A DNA stretch of 21,442 bases from an uncultured Clostridia bacterium (GTDB lineage Bacteria; Bacillota; Clostridia; Peptostreptococcales; Anaerovoracaceae), in contig CAKQIZ010000025.1 of the NCBI GenBank assembly GCA_934247125.1, positions 1-21,442 of the forward strand, given 5' to 3'. The translations under genes and the position numbers were made by a program. Shown here one piece after another: positions 7,056 to 14,426 of the stretch (position 1 is its first letter; every line of letters starts with the position of its first letter). Below the pieces are notes generated by a model, which did no database searches, was not told the DNA's origin, and saw nothing but the letters and a program-made list of their open reading frames with translations.

Positions 7056-9290
7056 TTACGGAAGCTGGCATGCTGTCGCCGGCATGTCATTGTAAACAGG
7101 TATATTGAACGTGACAGGATAATTACTGTTGCTGTTGAATGCGCTCTTCACGATGCTGCCTTCACCTGCCGCTGCTGCTACATTCGTCATGTACTGATGT
7201 GTAGCTACATTACCGAGTCCGTTTTTTACATTGAACTTCTTAGTATAATATGTATCCTGATTGTTGGCCACATATTCGTCAGCATAGAATTCAGCACCGC
7301 CAACTATCGATTTGTACGGAGTGTTCCAGCCCTGTCTGCTGGCATACCACAGACCTCTCTGTACAGCGTTCATCGTGCTTGTCGTGTATGCACCTATATT
7401 GAAGAAGTTATAGTAGCCCTGATATCCCGGATAAGTTCCCGAAACCAGACTGCTGCCGCTCCAGCCCTGCTCCTGTATTATCATCGCTGCGAGCACGTTC
7501 GGATTGAGACCTGTATTCTTTCCTGCTTCATTGATCAGCGAGCTGTATGAGCTGTATCCGCCTCCCGGATTGCTTCCCTGCATGAACGATCCCGATATCA
7601 CAGCTGCGACTGTCGATTCATTCTGCGTAGCACTGTCATATCTGTGTGTCATGAACTGGTATATGCCGTTTTCACTGAGGAAATTCCTCGGATCCATGTA
7701 GTATGCCACCACTTTTTCACTTGCCGCATACCAGCTGCCGTCATATCTCGTCCACGTATTGTTCGATGCATTGTACGCTCCTGCAGCTGTCGATCTGTAT
7801 GAAACAGGCGAAGATGAGCTTACCAGGTTTGTTCCCGGCTTTGCAGTTTCCTTAGAAAGCGCGCTGGACCAGCTGTATCCGAGCTTGTCCGCCTTGAACA
7901 CCCACTGAGGGTGTGCTGCATGGAGCATCCTGAGCCCCGGCTTGTAGCTTTCAGGGAATCCCTGTGCCGTCATATACGCTTCGAACTGGCTGTCAGATGT
8001 AACCGTCTTCACTGTCACGTAGTCAGAGCATATGTATCCGTCCTGAGAAGCGCTGTACTGATATTTGTACCACACCTTGCCGCTGCTGTCTTTTGCCGAG
8101 CCTGTGATCGTCACCGAAGTTCCGCCAGGAAGAGTCGTGAGCCTCTCATATCCTGTGCCCGGACCCTTTCTTACATTCAATCCGTCGTATGCCGTAGTCG
8201 TACCCAGCTGGAATGTCACCGGCTCGCTGGTCTCCCCGCTGCCGCCGTTTCCATCGTCTTTCGTCTCCGTGACTTTCACATATTTAGATGAAACGTATCC
8301 GAATCTGCCGTTGTAAGTGAGCTTGTACCACACTGTTCCCGAACTGTCCTTTGCCGTCCCCTCGATATCAAAAGTCTTGCCTGTGCTGAGCTGCCCCAGA
8401 GTATCATGATTCGTTCCTGCTCCGCTCCTCACTCTGAGAGGCCCGTCGAATACAGTACCTGTCTGTTTTGTTCCTGTATCAGGCTTCGTTTCTTCCTCAG
8501 TCCCTGATTCTGTCTTCGTCGTCACATAAGCTGATGAGACATATCCCGTCTTGCCGTTGTAGTCCAGACTGTACCACCATGTTCCTGAGCTGTCCTGTGC
8601 TTTCCCTTTGACCGAAAACGATTTCCCGGTTGCAAGCGATCCCAGCACACTGTAGCTTGTCCCCGGACCTGTTCTGACTCTGAGCGGACCGTCGTTTACA
8701 GTTCCCGTGGTCTTCTCCACTTCGACTACACTGCTCGATGTCGATGAAGTTTTCACATACTGCGACGATACATATCCCGTCTTGCCATTGTATTCCAGGC
8801 TGTACCACCATACTCCGGAAATGTCCTGCGCTTTGCCGCTGACCGTGAAAGTTTTTCCCGTGGCAAGCGATCCTAATATGCTGTATCCTGTGCCCGGACC
8901 GCTTCTGACTCTAAGCGGACCATCGCTTACAGCGCCCTGAGTGTTCGAAACCGGGGTTGCCGTAGGTTGTTTTATGTTAACATACTTCGATGAAACATAC
9001 CCGGTCCTTGAACCGAATGAAAACTGATACCAGACTACGCCTGACGAGTCCTTTGCCGATCCTGTCACGACGAAAGTCCTGCCCTCCTTGAGCGCACCTA
9101 TGCGCGAATAATTCGTGCCGGCTCCCGACCTTACATTCAGCACATCCGTAGCGACTACAGCAGTTTCACCGGCCGCATACACCTTGCCGAAATCTGTCGC
9201 GGGAAGTCCTGCAAAGACCGCCGCAGCCATCATGACGGCGACTGCGATCGCAGCAGGTCTTCTGGATCCTGATTTTCGCTGTGTTGACAT
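7056..9290 (-). CDS. Secreted SH3b-repeat N-acetylglucosaminidase
   Basis: A cell-wall hydrolase of 744 aa. A basic N terminus and hydrophobic segment (12-28) with an AAG cleavage-like site near 40 mark it for secretion. Five bacterial SH3 domains follow at about 42-105, 118-180, 196-258, 278-339 and 364-428, each with the (L)RVRSGPGT-type and GYVSSxYV motifs; they should bind peptidoglycan. Acidic and Ser/Thr linkers separate them. The C-terminal part (about 575-720) resembles a mannosyl-glycoprotein endo-beta-N-acetylglucosaminidase/GH73 domain, with E607 in IIQEQGW as the likely catalytic acid. The start has GGAGGG five bases upstream and a perfect promoter at 9358-9386. It is likely an autolysin acting in cell separation or wall turnover. 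SH3b repeats 2 and 3 are nearly the same, which suggests a recent duplication. Confidence 0.92.
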   Translation of the reverse strand: MSTQRKSGSRRPAAIAVAVMMAAAVFAGLPATDFGKVYAAGETAVVATDVLNVRSGAGTNYSRIGALKEGRTFVVTGSAKDSSGVVWYQFSFGSRTGYVSSKYVNIKQPTATPVSNTQGAVSDGPLRVRSGPGTGYSILGSLATGKTFTVSGKAQDISGVWWYSLEYNGKTGYVSSQYVKTSSTSSSVVEVEKTTGTVNDGPLRVRTGPGTSYSVLGSLATGKSFSVKGKAQDSSGTWWYSLDYNGKTGYVSSAYVTTKTESGTEEETKPDTGTKQTGTVFDGPLRVRSGAGTNHDTLGQLSTGKTFDIEGTAKDSSGTVWYKLTYNGRFGYVSSKYVKVTETKDDGNGGSGETSEPVTFQLGTTTAYDGLNVRKGPGTGYERLTTLPGGTSVTITGSAKDSSGKVWYKYQYSASQDGYICSDYVTVKTVTSDSQFEAYMTAQGFPESYKPGLRMLHAAHPQWVFKADKLGYSWSSALSKETAKPGTNLVSSSSPVSYRSTAAGAYNASNNTWTRYDGSWYAASEKVVAYYMDPRNFLSENGIYQFMTHRYDSATQNESTVAAVISGSFMQGSNPGGGYSSYSSLINEAGKNTGLNPNVLAAMIIQEQGWSGSSLVSGTYPGYQGYYNFFNIGAYTTSTMNAVQRGLWYASRQGWNTPYKSIVGGAEFYADEYVANNQDTYYTKKFNVKNGLGNVATHQYMTNVAAAAGEGSIVKSAFNSNSNYPVTFNIPVYNDMPATACQLP

Positions 9291-9357
9291 AATTCCCTCC
9301 TTGTTTACCGTGTTTTACCTCTATTTTTACTGTAAATAAGATGCAAATCTTTAAATG

Positions 9358-9386
9358 ATTATACACCAAAAACGTTGAAATGTCAA
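9358..9386 (-). promoter_or_regulatory. Perfect-consensus sigma-A promoter of the SH3b gene
   Basis: On the minus strand the -35 box is TTGACA (9381-9386) and the -10 box TATAAT (9358-9363), both exact consensus, with a 17-bp spacer. Transcription would start near 9351, about 60 nt before the ATG. The -35 and spacer lie inside the inverted repeat at 9366-9395. Confidence 0.85.
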
Positions 9387-9395
9387 CGCTTTTGG
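9366..9395. repeat. 30-bp inverted repeat over the SH3b promoter
   Basis: Thirteen-base arms (9366-9378 and 9383-9395) pair at 12 of 13 positions around a 4-nt centre; the inner core is CGTTGA-AATG-TCAACG and the outer parts are CCAAAA/TTTTGG. On the minus strand the core stem is followed by TTTTT, so it could also serve as a weak terminator for the DUF3343 transcript. An operator covering the -35 box is the other reading. Confidence 0.7.
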
Positions 9396-9507
9396 CTCCA
9401 TTAAAGACCTCCGCCGCTTTCTATGAAAAGGAAACCAGCGAATCTTTTCAAAAATTATTTTTTGCCGTTTCTACAGCCTTTTCAAGATCTGCAGTACAAA
9501 AACCAGT

Positions 9508-9756
9508 CTATATGCCGCCGAAAATCGCCGTGTTTCTGCGCACGCTTCTTTCGACATTCATACCGTATCTGCCGAGGAGCTCTATGCTCCGGCTTTCATC
9601 CTGTGCATTTACAAGGACTGCAAAGCTGCACCCGCCGCCGAGTCCTGCCGGTGCTCTGACTATGCGGTTTGATATCATGCTGTGCGTCAGAAGCTTAGAT
9701 GCCTCCGTCACGCTGCAGTATCCTGAAAAGAAAAGGTAACAGTATCTGCCACTCAC
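9508..9756 (-). CDS. DUF3343 (putative Se/S carrier-like) protein
   Basis: A small cytoplasmic protein of 82 aa resembling DUF3343. It begins with a YCYLFFSGYCSVTEA strand-helix and has the family-typical glycine-rich turn with a cysteine, AGLGGGCSFAVLV (about 36-48). This conserved cysteine is the feature that led the family to be called Se/S carrier-like; its biochemical role is not firmly established. The start is GTG (9754-9756) with GGGAGG seven bases upstream. It lies 87 bp after the stop of the carboxypeptidase gene on the same strand and probably shares its transcript. No selenium-metabolism gene is seen nearby, which is where members of this family often occur. Confidence 0.8.
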   Translation of the reverse strand: MSGRYCYLFFSGYCSVTEASKLLTHSMISNRIVRAPAGLGGGCSFAVLVNAQDESRSIELLGRYGMNVERSVRRNTAIFGGI

Positions 9757-9843
9757 AGGGATGCCTCCCTTCTGTCATTTCTCAGGCGATCATATCTCCT
9801 CATGATGCCTGCATACACCACTGCTGCAGCACCTGATCTCTCT

Positions 9844-11148
9844 TCAGATCAGCTTCTTCATCAGACGGATGTATGTAGTGATGAAATCTGCACGATCCAC
9901 ATCGCGATCAGCTACCAGATCATATTCTGCCACTTTTTCCTTTCCCTGCAGGATTTCCAGTGTTCCTATTCGGTTCCCTTTCTTCAGCGGAAGCTTATAT
10001 CCTTTATCCAGCTTTACCTTGCTGCTCAGCTGCGACTTTGCACCCTTTTCTACGGTAATACCGGCATCACATTCTGTCACGGCATAAAATCTCGTCTCAT
10101 CACCTTTCTCAGCTTTTATCTTCCGGATCTTTTCTCCTTTTTCTGCGAACTGCACCGTCTCATAGCATGCAAAACCGTGATCCAGCAGCTTTGCCATTTC
10201 CGCGAACCTGATCTTGCTGCTCTCGCACCCGAGCACCACACCTATCAGTCTGGTCGAATCTCTCTGTGCTGCTCCCGAAAGGCAGTACCCCGCGTCCTGC
10301 GTGAATCCCGTCTTTACACCTATAGCTCCGCTGTAGCTCCTGATCAGCTTGTTTGTGTTCGTAAGGGTGAAACTGCTTTCCTTTCCCGGAAGGCCGACTT
10401 CAATGTCCTCCTGCCATGCCGTGAACCACGGTCTGGCATTTTCGAACTTCATCAGTTCTGCAGATATCATTCCTATATCATATGCACACGAGTAATGATC
10501 TGCTACAGGAAGGCCGTTTGTATTGACGAAATGACTGTCCCTGAGCCCAAGCTCCTGCGCGCGCTCATTCATGCGCTCAACGAAACTTTCCACGCTCCCG
10601 CACAGATGTTCTGAAAGCGCAACACAGCCGTCGTTTGCACTCACCATGATGACGCCTTTTATCAGTTCCTCCACCGTATGCTGCTCGCCGGGCTCCATGT
10701 ACATCTGGCTTCCTCCCATCGAGGCTGCACGCTCTGAGACAGTCACCTTGTCATCCAGCGAGATCCTGCCGTTTTCGCAGCCCTCCATCACCAGCAGCAG
10801 TGTCATCACTTTCGTGACCGATGCAGGCGGCAGATGTTCTTTTTCGTTTTGTGCAAAGAGCACCCGTCCGCTGCTGCCGTCTATGAGCACGGCTGACTTT
10901 GCATCTATCTTCATAGGCTGCCCGCTTTTATCCGATCCTCCTCCTGACCCCTGCTCGCTGCCGGTCTCTGCTGTCAGCCCCGCACTGCTTTCCGATACTT
11001 CTTCATCAGCCATGCTTCTGTCCGTTATCGTCAGGTGCCTGACGGCAGGTTCAAAATTCTCTATACCCATGAATCCACTCGCTATAAGAAGCACTGCAAC
11101 GAGCACACCCGTCAGCACGTTCTCCATGCGCTTTGATTTTTTCTTCAC
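9844..11148 (-). CDS. dacA: D-alanyl-D-alanine carboxypeptidase (PBP5 family)
   Basis: A membrane-anchored low-molecular-weight penicillin-binding protein that trims the terminal D-Ala from peptidoglycan pentapeptides outside the cell. From the GTG start it has 434 aa: a basic N terminus, a membrane segment or uncleaved signal (about 10-28), a Ser/Gly-rich linker, then the S11 peptidase domain. The three active-site motifs are present: S110-V-T-K113, S170-A-N172 and K279-T-G. A C-terminal beta domain (about 330-415) matches the PBP5 accessory region, and the end is compatible with a short helical anchor. The GTG at 11146-11148 is chosen because GGGAGG lies seven bases upstream; an in-frame ATG at 11184 would put this site inside the gene. 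A terminator-like structure (11192-11248) lies in its leader. Confidence 0.93.
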   Translation of the reverse strand: MKKKSKRMENVLTGVLVAVLLIASGFMGIENFEPAVRHLTITDRSMADEEVSESSAGLTAETGSEQGSGGGSDKSGQPMKIDAKSAVLIDGSSGRVLFAQNEKEHLPPASVTKVMTLLLVMEGCENGRISLDDKVTVSERAASMGGSQMYMEPGEQHTVEELIKGVIMVSANDGCVALSEHLCGSVESFVERMNERAQELGLRDSHFVNTNGLPVADHYSCAYDIGMISAELMKFENARPWFTAWQEDIEVGLPGKESSFTLTNTNKLIRSYSGAIGVKTGFTQDAGYCLSGAAQRDSTRLIGVVLGCESSKIRFAEMAKLLDHGFACYETVQFAEKGEKIRKIKAEKGDETRFYAVTECDAGITVEKGAKSQLSSKVKLDKGYKLPLKKGNRIGTLEILQGKEKVAEYDLVADRDVDRADFITTYIRLMKKLI

Positions 11149-11191
11149 TAAAAAACCTCCCTTCTCCTTAAATGTATGCTGCATTTCAAGG

Positions 11192-11248
11192 AAAAAGAAG
11201 GCCTGTATCTGTAAAAGGCTCTGCAGCGTCCCCTGCAGAAACCTTCTT
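11192..11248 (-). promoter_or_regulatory. Structured, terminator-like leader before dacA
   Basis: An outer 7-bp stem AAGAAGG/CCTTCTT (11195-11201 with 11242-11248) encloses a second 7-bp stem (11220-11226 with 11233-11239, CTGCAG core, 6-nt loop). On the minus strand the outer stem runs into TTTTT (11196-11192), giving a terminator shape 44 nt before the dacA start. It could attenuate dacA or end a small upstream transcript. It matches no riboswitch I recognise. Confidence 0.5.
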
Positions 11249-11336
11249 ATTCAATCATTGACGATGATAAGTTTTTTTATTATAATATTATATGTAACAG
11301 CTTTATTTATGCATATTTCCTAAGGCATGAGTTTTT

Positions 11337-11354
11337 GTTGTTATATATAACAAC
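11337..11354. promoter_or_regulatory. 18-bp perfect palindrome, likely operator
   Basis: GTTGTTATATATAACAAC is an exact 18-bp palindrome. It covers the predicted -35 region of the cdaR-like gene, 86 bp before its ATG, in the 291-base divergent gap (11149-11439) between that gene and dacA. The gap also holds the dacA leader structure and very AT-rich DNA with TATAAT-like boxes on the minus strand that lack a good -35 partner. Autoregulation by the neighbouring regulator is an inference. Confidence 0.55.
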
Positions 11355-11367
11355 GTATTATTAAAAT
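11338..11367 (+). promoter_or_regulatory. Possible promoter of the cdaR-like gene
   Basis: A -35-like TTGTTA (11338-11343) and -10-like TAAAAT (11362-11367) are 18 bp apart. The -35 lies inside the palindrome at 11337-11354. The spacing is on the long side and the match partial. Confidence 0.35.
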
Positions 11368-11439
11368 ACAAAACTGTAAAAATTCGCCTGCAGACCTGCA
11401 TGAAAGCATTGCTGTACAGGCGGCAAAGAGAGGAAAACG

Positions 11440-12525
11440 ATGAAAATAAGCAAAAACACAGCTGCTGATCTGATACGTGAGATCAGTTCAGTCATAGATT
11501 ATGATATAAATATCATGGATGAAAACGGTATGATCATGGCCAGCACCGATCCGCTCCGTACGGGACAGTTCCACGAAGGTGCTCATCTTATCATAAAGGA
11601 AAATCTGCGCGAACTGCCTGTCTACTATGATAATGAATATGCAGGGTGCAAAAAAGGCATCAACCTGCCGCTGTTTTCCGACAACAAGATCATAGGAGTT
11701 GTCGGCATAACCGGAGAGGTTTCAGAGACCAGCCGATATGCCAGGATAATCAAGAAAGTTACCGAGATCCTCGTAAAGGATTTTGAGGCCATGCAGCAGA
11801 AAGATAAAAAAGAGCATGCGCGCATGCTCTTCATCAGCAACTGGATAAACGACGAGCTCGATGACCCTGATCATCTGGCCGATACGCTGAGAAAGTATAA
11901 TCTCGACCCTCATTCGCCTATGACAGCTGCACTGATAAGTCTCTCCGACCCGGAATACAGCATCAGCGAGTTCCTCGATTCGCGGATAGACAAAACACAT
12001 ATCCTCACAGGATACAACAATGACTTCGGCATGCTGATCGGAAACTTCGACTCGGCTGCAAAATTCAGAGACTACCTGGAACTGCGCTTCAACAGCGAAT
12101 TCCCTCAGGAAGCGTATCTGTGCATCATAGGAACGTGCTGCCCCGACTGCAAATCCGCAGTAGAATCTTTCCGTCAGGCCAGAAGTGCGATGAGCCTGAA
12201 GAGAAACAGTTCGTCGGGCATATACCTGTATGATGATCTGCTTCTCGATATCATCATAGCTTCTGTCGATATCGATCACAAAAAACGTTTCACTGATATG
12301 ATATTCAGAAACTGCAATGACAACGAGATAAACGACATCATACATTTCATCAATATATACTACAAAAACAACGGCTCGATAAATGCGATAGCGCGCGAGC
12401 TTTTCATACATAAAAATACTGTGCAGTATAAGATCAGTAAGATCATAAACCGCACAGGACTTGATCCGCGTATAACAAAAGAGCTGATGTCGCTGTATCT
12501 CGCAGGCCGCTGGTATCACAGATGA
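11440..12525 (+). CDS. CdaR/PucR-type transcriptional regulator
   Basis: A 361-aa DNA-binding regulator. The N-terminal region (about 1-130) fits the sugar diacid recognition domain of CdaR proteins. A middle GGDEF-like/linker region (about 145-260) follows, and the C terminus (about 305-355) has the PucR-type helix-turn-helix with NNGSINAIARELFIHKNTVQ. In E. coli CdaR activates glucarate, galactarate and glycerate use; the effector here is not known. The ATG has GAGAGG upstream at good spacing. It is alone on the plus strand, divergent from dacA and convergent with the tetR gene (18-bp gap). No diacid, glycerate or permease genes are in the window, so its targets are elsewhere or limited to its own divergent region. 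An 18-bp palindrome overlaps its probable promoter. Confidence 0.88.
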   Translation: MKISKNTAADLIREISSVIDYDINIMDENGMIMASTDPLRTGQFHEGAHLIIKENLRELPVYYDNEYAGCKKGINLPLFSDNKIIGVVGITGEVSETSRYARIIKKVTEILVKDFEAMQQKDKKEHARMLFISNWINDELDDPDHLADTLRKYNLDPHSPMTAALISLSDPEYSISEFLDSRIDKTHILTGYNNDFGMLIGNFDSAAKFRDYLELRFNSEFPQEAYLCIIGTCCPDCKSAVESFRQARSAMSLKRNSSSGIYLYDDLLLDIIIASVDIDHKKRFTDMIFRNCNDNEINDIIHFINIYYKNNGSINAIARELFIHKNTVQYKISKIINRTGLDPRITKELMSLYLAGRWYHR

Positions 12526-12543
12526 TACCGGCGCCGCATCACA

Positions 12544-13194
12544 TCACACAGATGCAGGCATACGTTCCAGTTCTATCTCCAGCTCTGCGCTCATCGCACT
12601 GCCGAATCTTTTCATCATTATCATATAGCGCACCATACGTATCAGAGCCTTTGAGGCTGACACTTCCATGCTCTGCCCTTCTACCGCCATCACATCGCAG
12701 TACATGACGAGCCCCACCAGCAAAGCCACGCCGTTATCGGCAGCAGCCTCTATATCTTCACGTTCAAGCTCAGGCGCCATATCCTCACGCACCAGAGCCT
12801 TATGCATCTCTACCGCAGCTGCTCTGATCCTGTCCTTGAGATCACGATACATATCTATCAGCATATTGTCATTCGCAAAAAGCGTAGTCAGTTCTGTATA
12901 GAAAAACCTGTATTTAAGACAGTGCTTCAGCGCTTCTCTTATGCACTCGATAAAATCTGCTGCACTCCTGATTTCAGCATATTTCTCCACAAGCGCTTCA
13001 GCCTCGCTCCTCATCCTTTCTGTCCAGATATAGCGGATCATTTCCTCTTTGTTGTCATAGTAGTAATACAGATTGCCTGGACTTATACCCATTTCTGTGG
13101 AAATCTGCACAGTACTGACATTAGATGCTTTCCTCTCATTGAACAATCTTATAGATGTATCCAGTATCCTGTCTTTAGTTTTTCTGGCTTTCAT
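12544..13194 (-). CDS. TetR/AcrR family regulator
   Basis: A 216-aa TetR-type repressor. The N-terminal three-helix DNA-binding domain is clear: RILDTSIRLFNERKASNVS (about 9-27), STEMGISPGNLYYYYDNKEEM (turn and recognition helix, about 32-52). The remaining helical part would bind an unknown ligand and form the dimer; its sequence is rich in Glu, Met and Ala. The ATG has GGAGG six bases upstream. It follows the BMP lipoprotein gene by 38 bp on the same strand and is the last gene of the minus-strand run, so it is likely co-transcribed with the BMP and nucleoside phosphorylase genes and may control them in response to a nucleoside or related compound (inference). Confidence 0.9.
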   Translation of the reverse strand: MKARKTKDRILDTSIRLFNERKASNVSTVQISTEMGISPGNLYYYYDNKEEMIRYIWTERMRSEAEALVEKYAEIRSAADFIECIREALKHCLKYRFFYTELTTLFANDNMLIDMYRDLKDRIRAAAVEMHKALVREDMAPELEREDIEAAADNGVALLVGLVMYCDVMAVEGQSMEVSASKALIRMVRYMIMMKRFGSAMSAELEIELERMPASV

Positions 13195-13232
13195 GTCATG
13201 CCTCCATTTACATGCCCTGTTATATCAGATAT

Positions 13233-14309
13233 CTATTCTCTGAGTGTTACCCACTCGCCTGCAAGCTCAGATACGGATTTTACAGCCGTATCCTTTTTGA
13301 GCTCGACTTTTTCGTTTTTAAGCTGGCTGAAAAGCTTTTTGTAATCAGCTTCGCTGAACGTCCTGAATCTTGAATTTTTCATTTCCAGACCTACGCCGTT
13401 GTTTCTGGCAGCATAATTGAACGCAGTGCCTCCTGCAAAAGTGCCGTCTTCATAGCTCCTGAGCACTTTTGTAACTGCGGTATCCGTGTCTTTGCACGCC
13501 GATGTTATGACAGTCTCTGACAGATCGCTCTGATCGAAATCAGCGCCTATCACCCTGCCGTCTTCCTTTTCAGCTGCTTTTATCACAGAACGGCTCACTG
13601 ATCCGCCACATGCAAATATCACTTCCGTGCCGCCGTCGTACCACTGCGCCGCCAGCTTCTGCACTTCGTCCGATTCATCGGATCCTCCTGCATATCTGTA
13701 GTCTATCTCCACCTTTGTCTCCAGCTCAGCAGCAGCTGCTGCCGCGCCCTGAACGAACCCGTATCCGTATCGCTTTATCTCAGGAAGAGCCTGTCCTCCT
13801 ATGAATCCCAGTTTCGTGTATCCGTCTTTGACAGCGGCATATCCGGCCATGTATCCGGCTTCCTCTTCCGCAAATATCACGCTCACCGTATTTCCGGCAG
13901 TGACGTAATTGCTGCTGCCATCGTTAGGCACCCCGTCTATAAGCAGAAAGTCCGTGTCAGGATAAGCCGACTGCGCCGAATATACTGTCTGAGCAAAGCC
14001 GCTGCCTGCCATCACGATCATTCCCGCTCCGTCATCTGCAGCTTTTTTCACAGCTGAAAGATACGCCTCTTCTGACGCGTCGTCAGGCTCGTACAGCTTC
14101 GCCGTCATACCTTTTTCCTCTGCAAATCTTTCCACACTCTTCCACGCCGTCTGTGTAAAGGAGGTGTCATCTGTTTTCCTGTCTTCTGAGATCATCGCCA
14201 CTTCGCACGTCATATCGCTGTTAGATCCGCTGTCCTGCTTCTGTCCGCAGGAAGCCATCGCTGCGATGAGAATCGCTGTTGTGAATATGCTGATCACCAT
14301 CCGTTTCAT
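13233..14309 (-). CDS. BMP family nucleoside-binding lipoprotein
   Basis: A surface substrate-binding lipoprotein of the BMP/PnrA/Med family, whose studied members bind purine nucleosides for ABC import. The 358-aa protein has a signal peptide ending in the lipobox-like MASC with C21 as the lipid-modified residue. Mature sequence shows two alpha/beta lobes, with the family-typical DFLLIDG strand near 120 and GFIGGQALPEIKRYGYGF (about 169-186). The ATG has a GGAGTG site at normal spacing. It lies 117 bp after the pyrimidine nucleoside phosphorylase gene, across a tandem structured repeat that ends next to its ribosome binding site. No ATPase or permease gene of an ABC transporter is in the window, so it works with a transporter encoded elsewhere or acts as a sensor (inference). 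Confidence 0.9.
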   Translation of the reverse strand: MKRMVISIFTTAILIAAMASCGQKQDSGSNSDMTCEVAMISEDRKTDDTSFTQTAWKSVERFAEEKGMTAKLYEPDDASEEAYLSAVKKAADDGAGMIVMAGSGFAQTVYSAQSAYPDTDFLLIDGVPNDGSSNYVTAGNTVSVIFAEEEAGYMAGYAAVKDGYTKLGFIGGQALPEIKRYGYGFVQGAAAAAAELETKVEIDYRYAGGSDESDEVQKLAAQWYDGGTEVIFACGGSVSRSVIKAAEKEDGRVIGADFDQSDLSETVITSACKDTDTAVTKVLRSYEDGTFAGGTAFNYAARNNGVGLEMKNSRFRTFSEADYKKLFSQLKNEKVELKKDTAVKSVSELAGEWVTLRE

Positions 14310-14320
14310 ACCGACACTCC

Positions 14321-14366
14321 TTTCATATATTTGTCGGCTTTGCCGACATAAAGGTTATCCTTTAGG
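14321..14366 (-). repeat. Tandem structured repeat, copy 2 (proximal to bmp)
   Basis: This 46-nt unit shares identical flanks with the unit at 14368-14415. Read on the minus strand it contains a TAAAGG-ATAA-CCTTTA hairpin, then a TGTCGGC-AAA-GCCGACA hairpin, then AATATATGAAA leading directly into the AAGGAG-like ribosome binding site of the BMP gene. The first hairpin's CCTTT arm is complementary to the AAAGG of that site, so an alternative fold could hide it. Confidence 0.75.
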
Positions 14367-14367
14367 G

Positions 14368-14415
14368 TTTCATATATTTGTCAGTCAAAGACTGACATAA
14401 AGGTTATCCTTTAGG
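14368..14415 (-). repeat. Tandem structured repeat, copy 1 (proximal to pdp)
   Basis: This 48-nt unit begins 11 bp after the stop of the nucleoside phosphorylase gene. Read on the minus strand it has the same TAAAGG-ATAA-CCTTTA hairpin and the same AATATATGAAA tail as the next copy, but its second hairpin is TGTCAGTC-TTT-GACTGACA. Both arms of that stem differ together from the other copy, so the pairing is kept while the sequence changes. Confidence 0.75.
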
Positions 14416-14426
14416 ACTTCATTCCT

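Noticed and set aside
6540..7550. Plus-strand open frame of 336 codons
   Set aside because: It is opposite the cohesin-like and SH3b genes and has the low-complexity Ser/Val/Pro look of a shadow frame.
9833..9852. Perfect 7-bp inverted repeat over the dacA stop codon
   Set aside because: There is no T run on the minus side and it lies partly in coding DNA, so it is not supported as a terminator; dacA and the DUF3343 gene are left as one unit.
11185..11330. dacA promoter from TATAAT boxes in the AT-rich gap
   Set aside because: Two TATAAT-like hexamers occur on the minus strand near 11280-11295, but neither has a reasonable -35 box at 16-18 bp, so no promoter was annotated.
14321..14415. Possible CRISPR array
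   Set aside because: Only two units, directly adjacent with no unique spacer between them, and no cas gene in the window.
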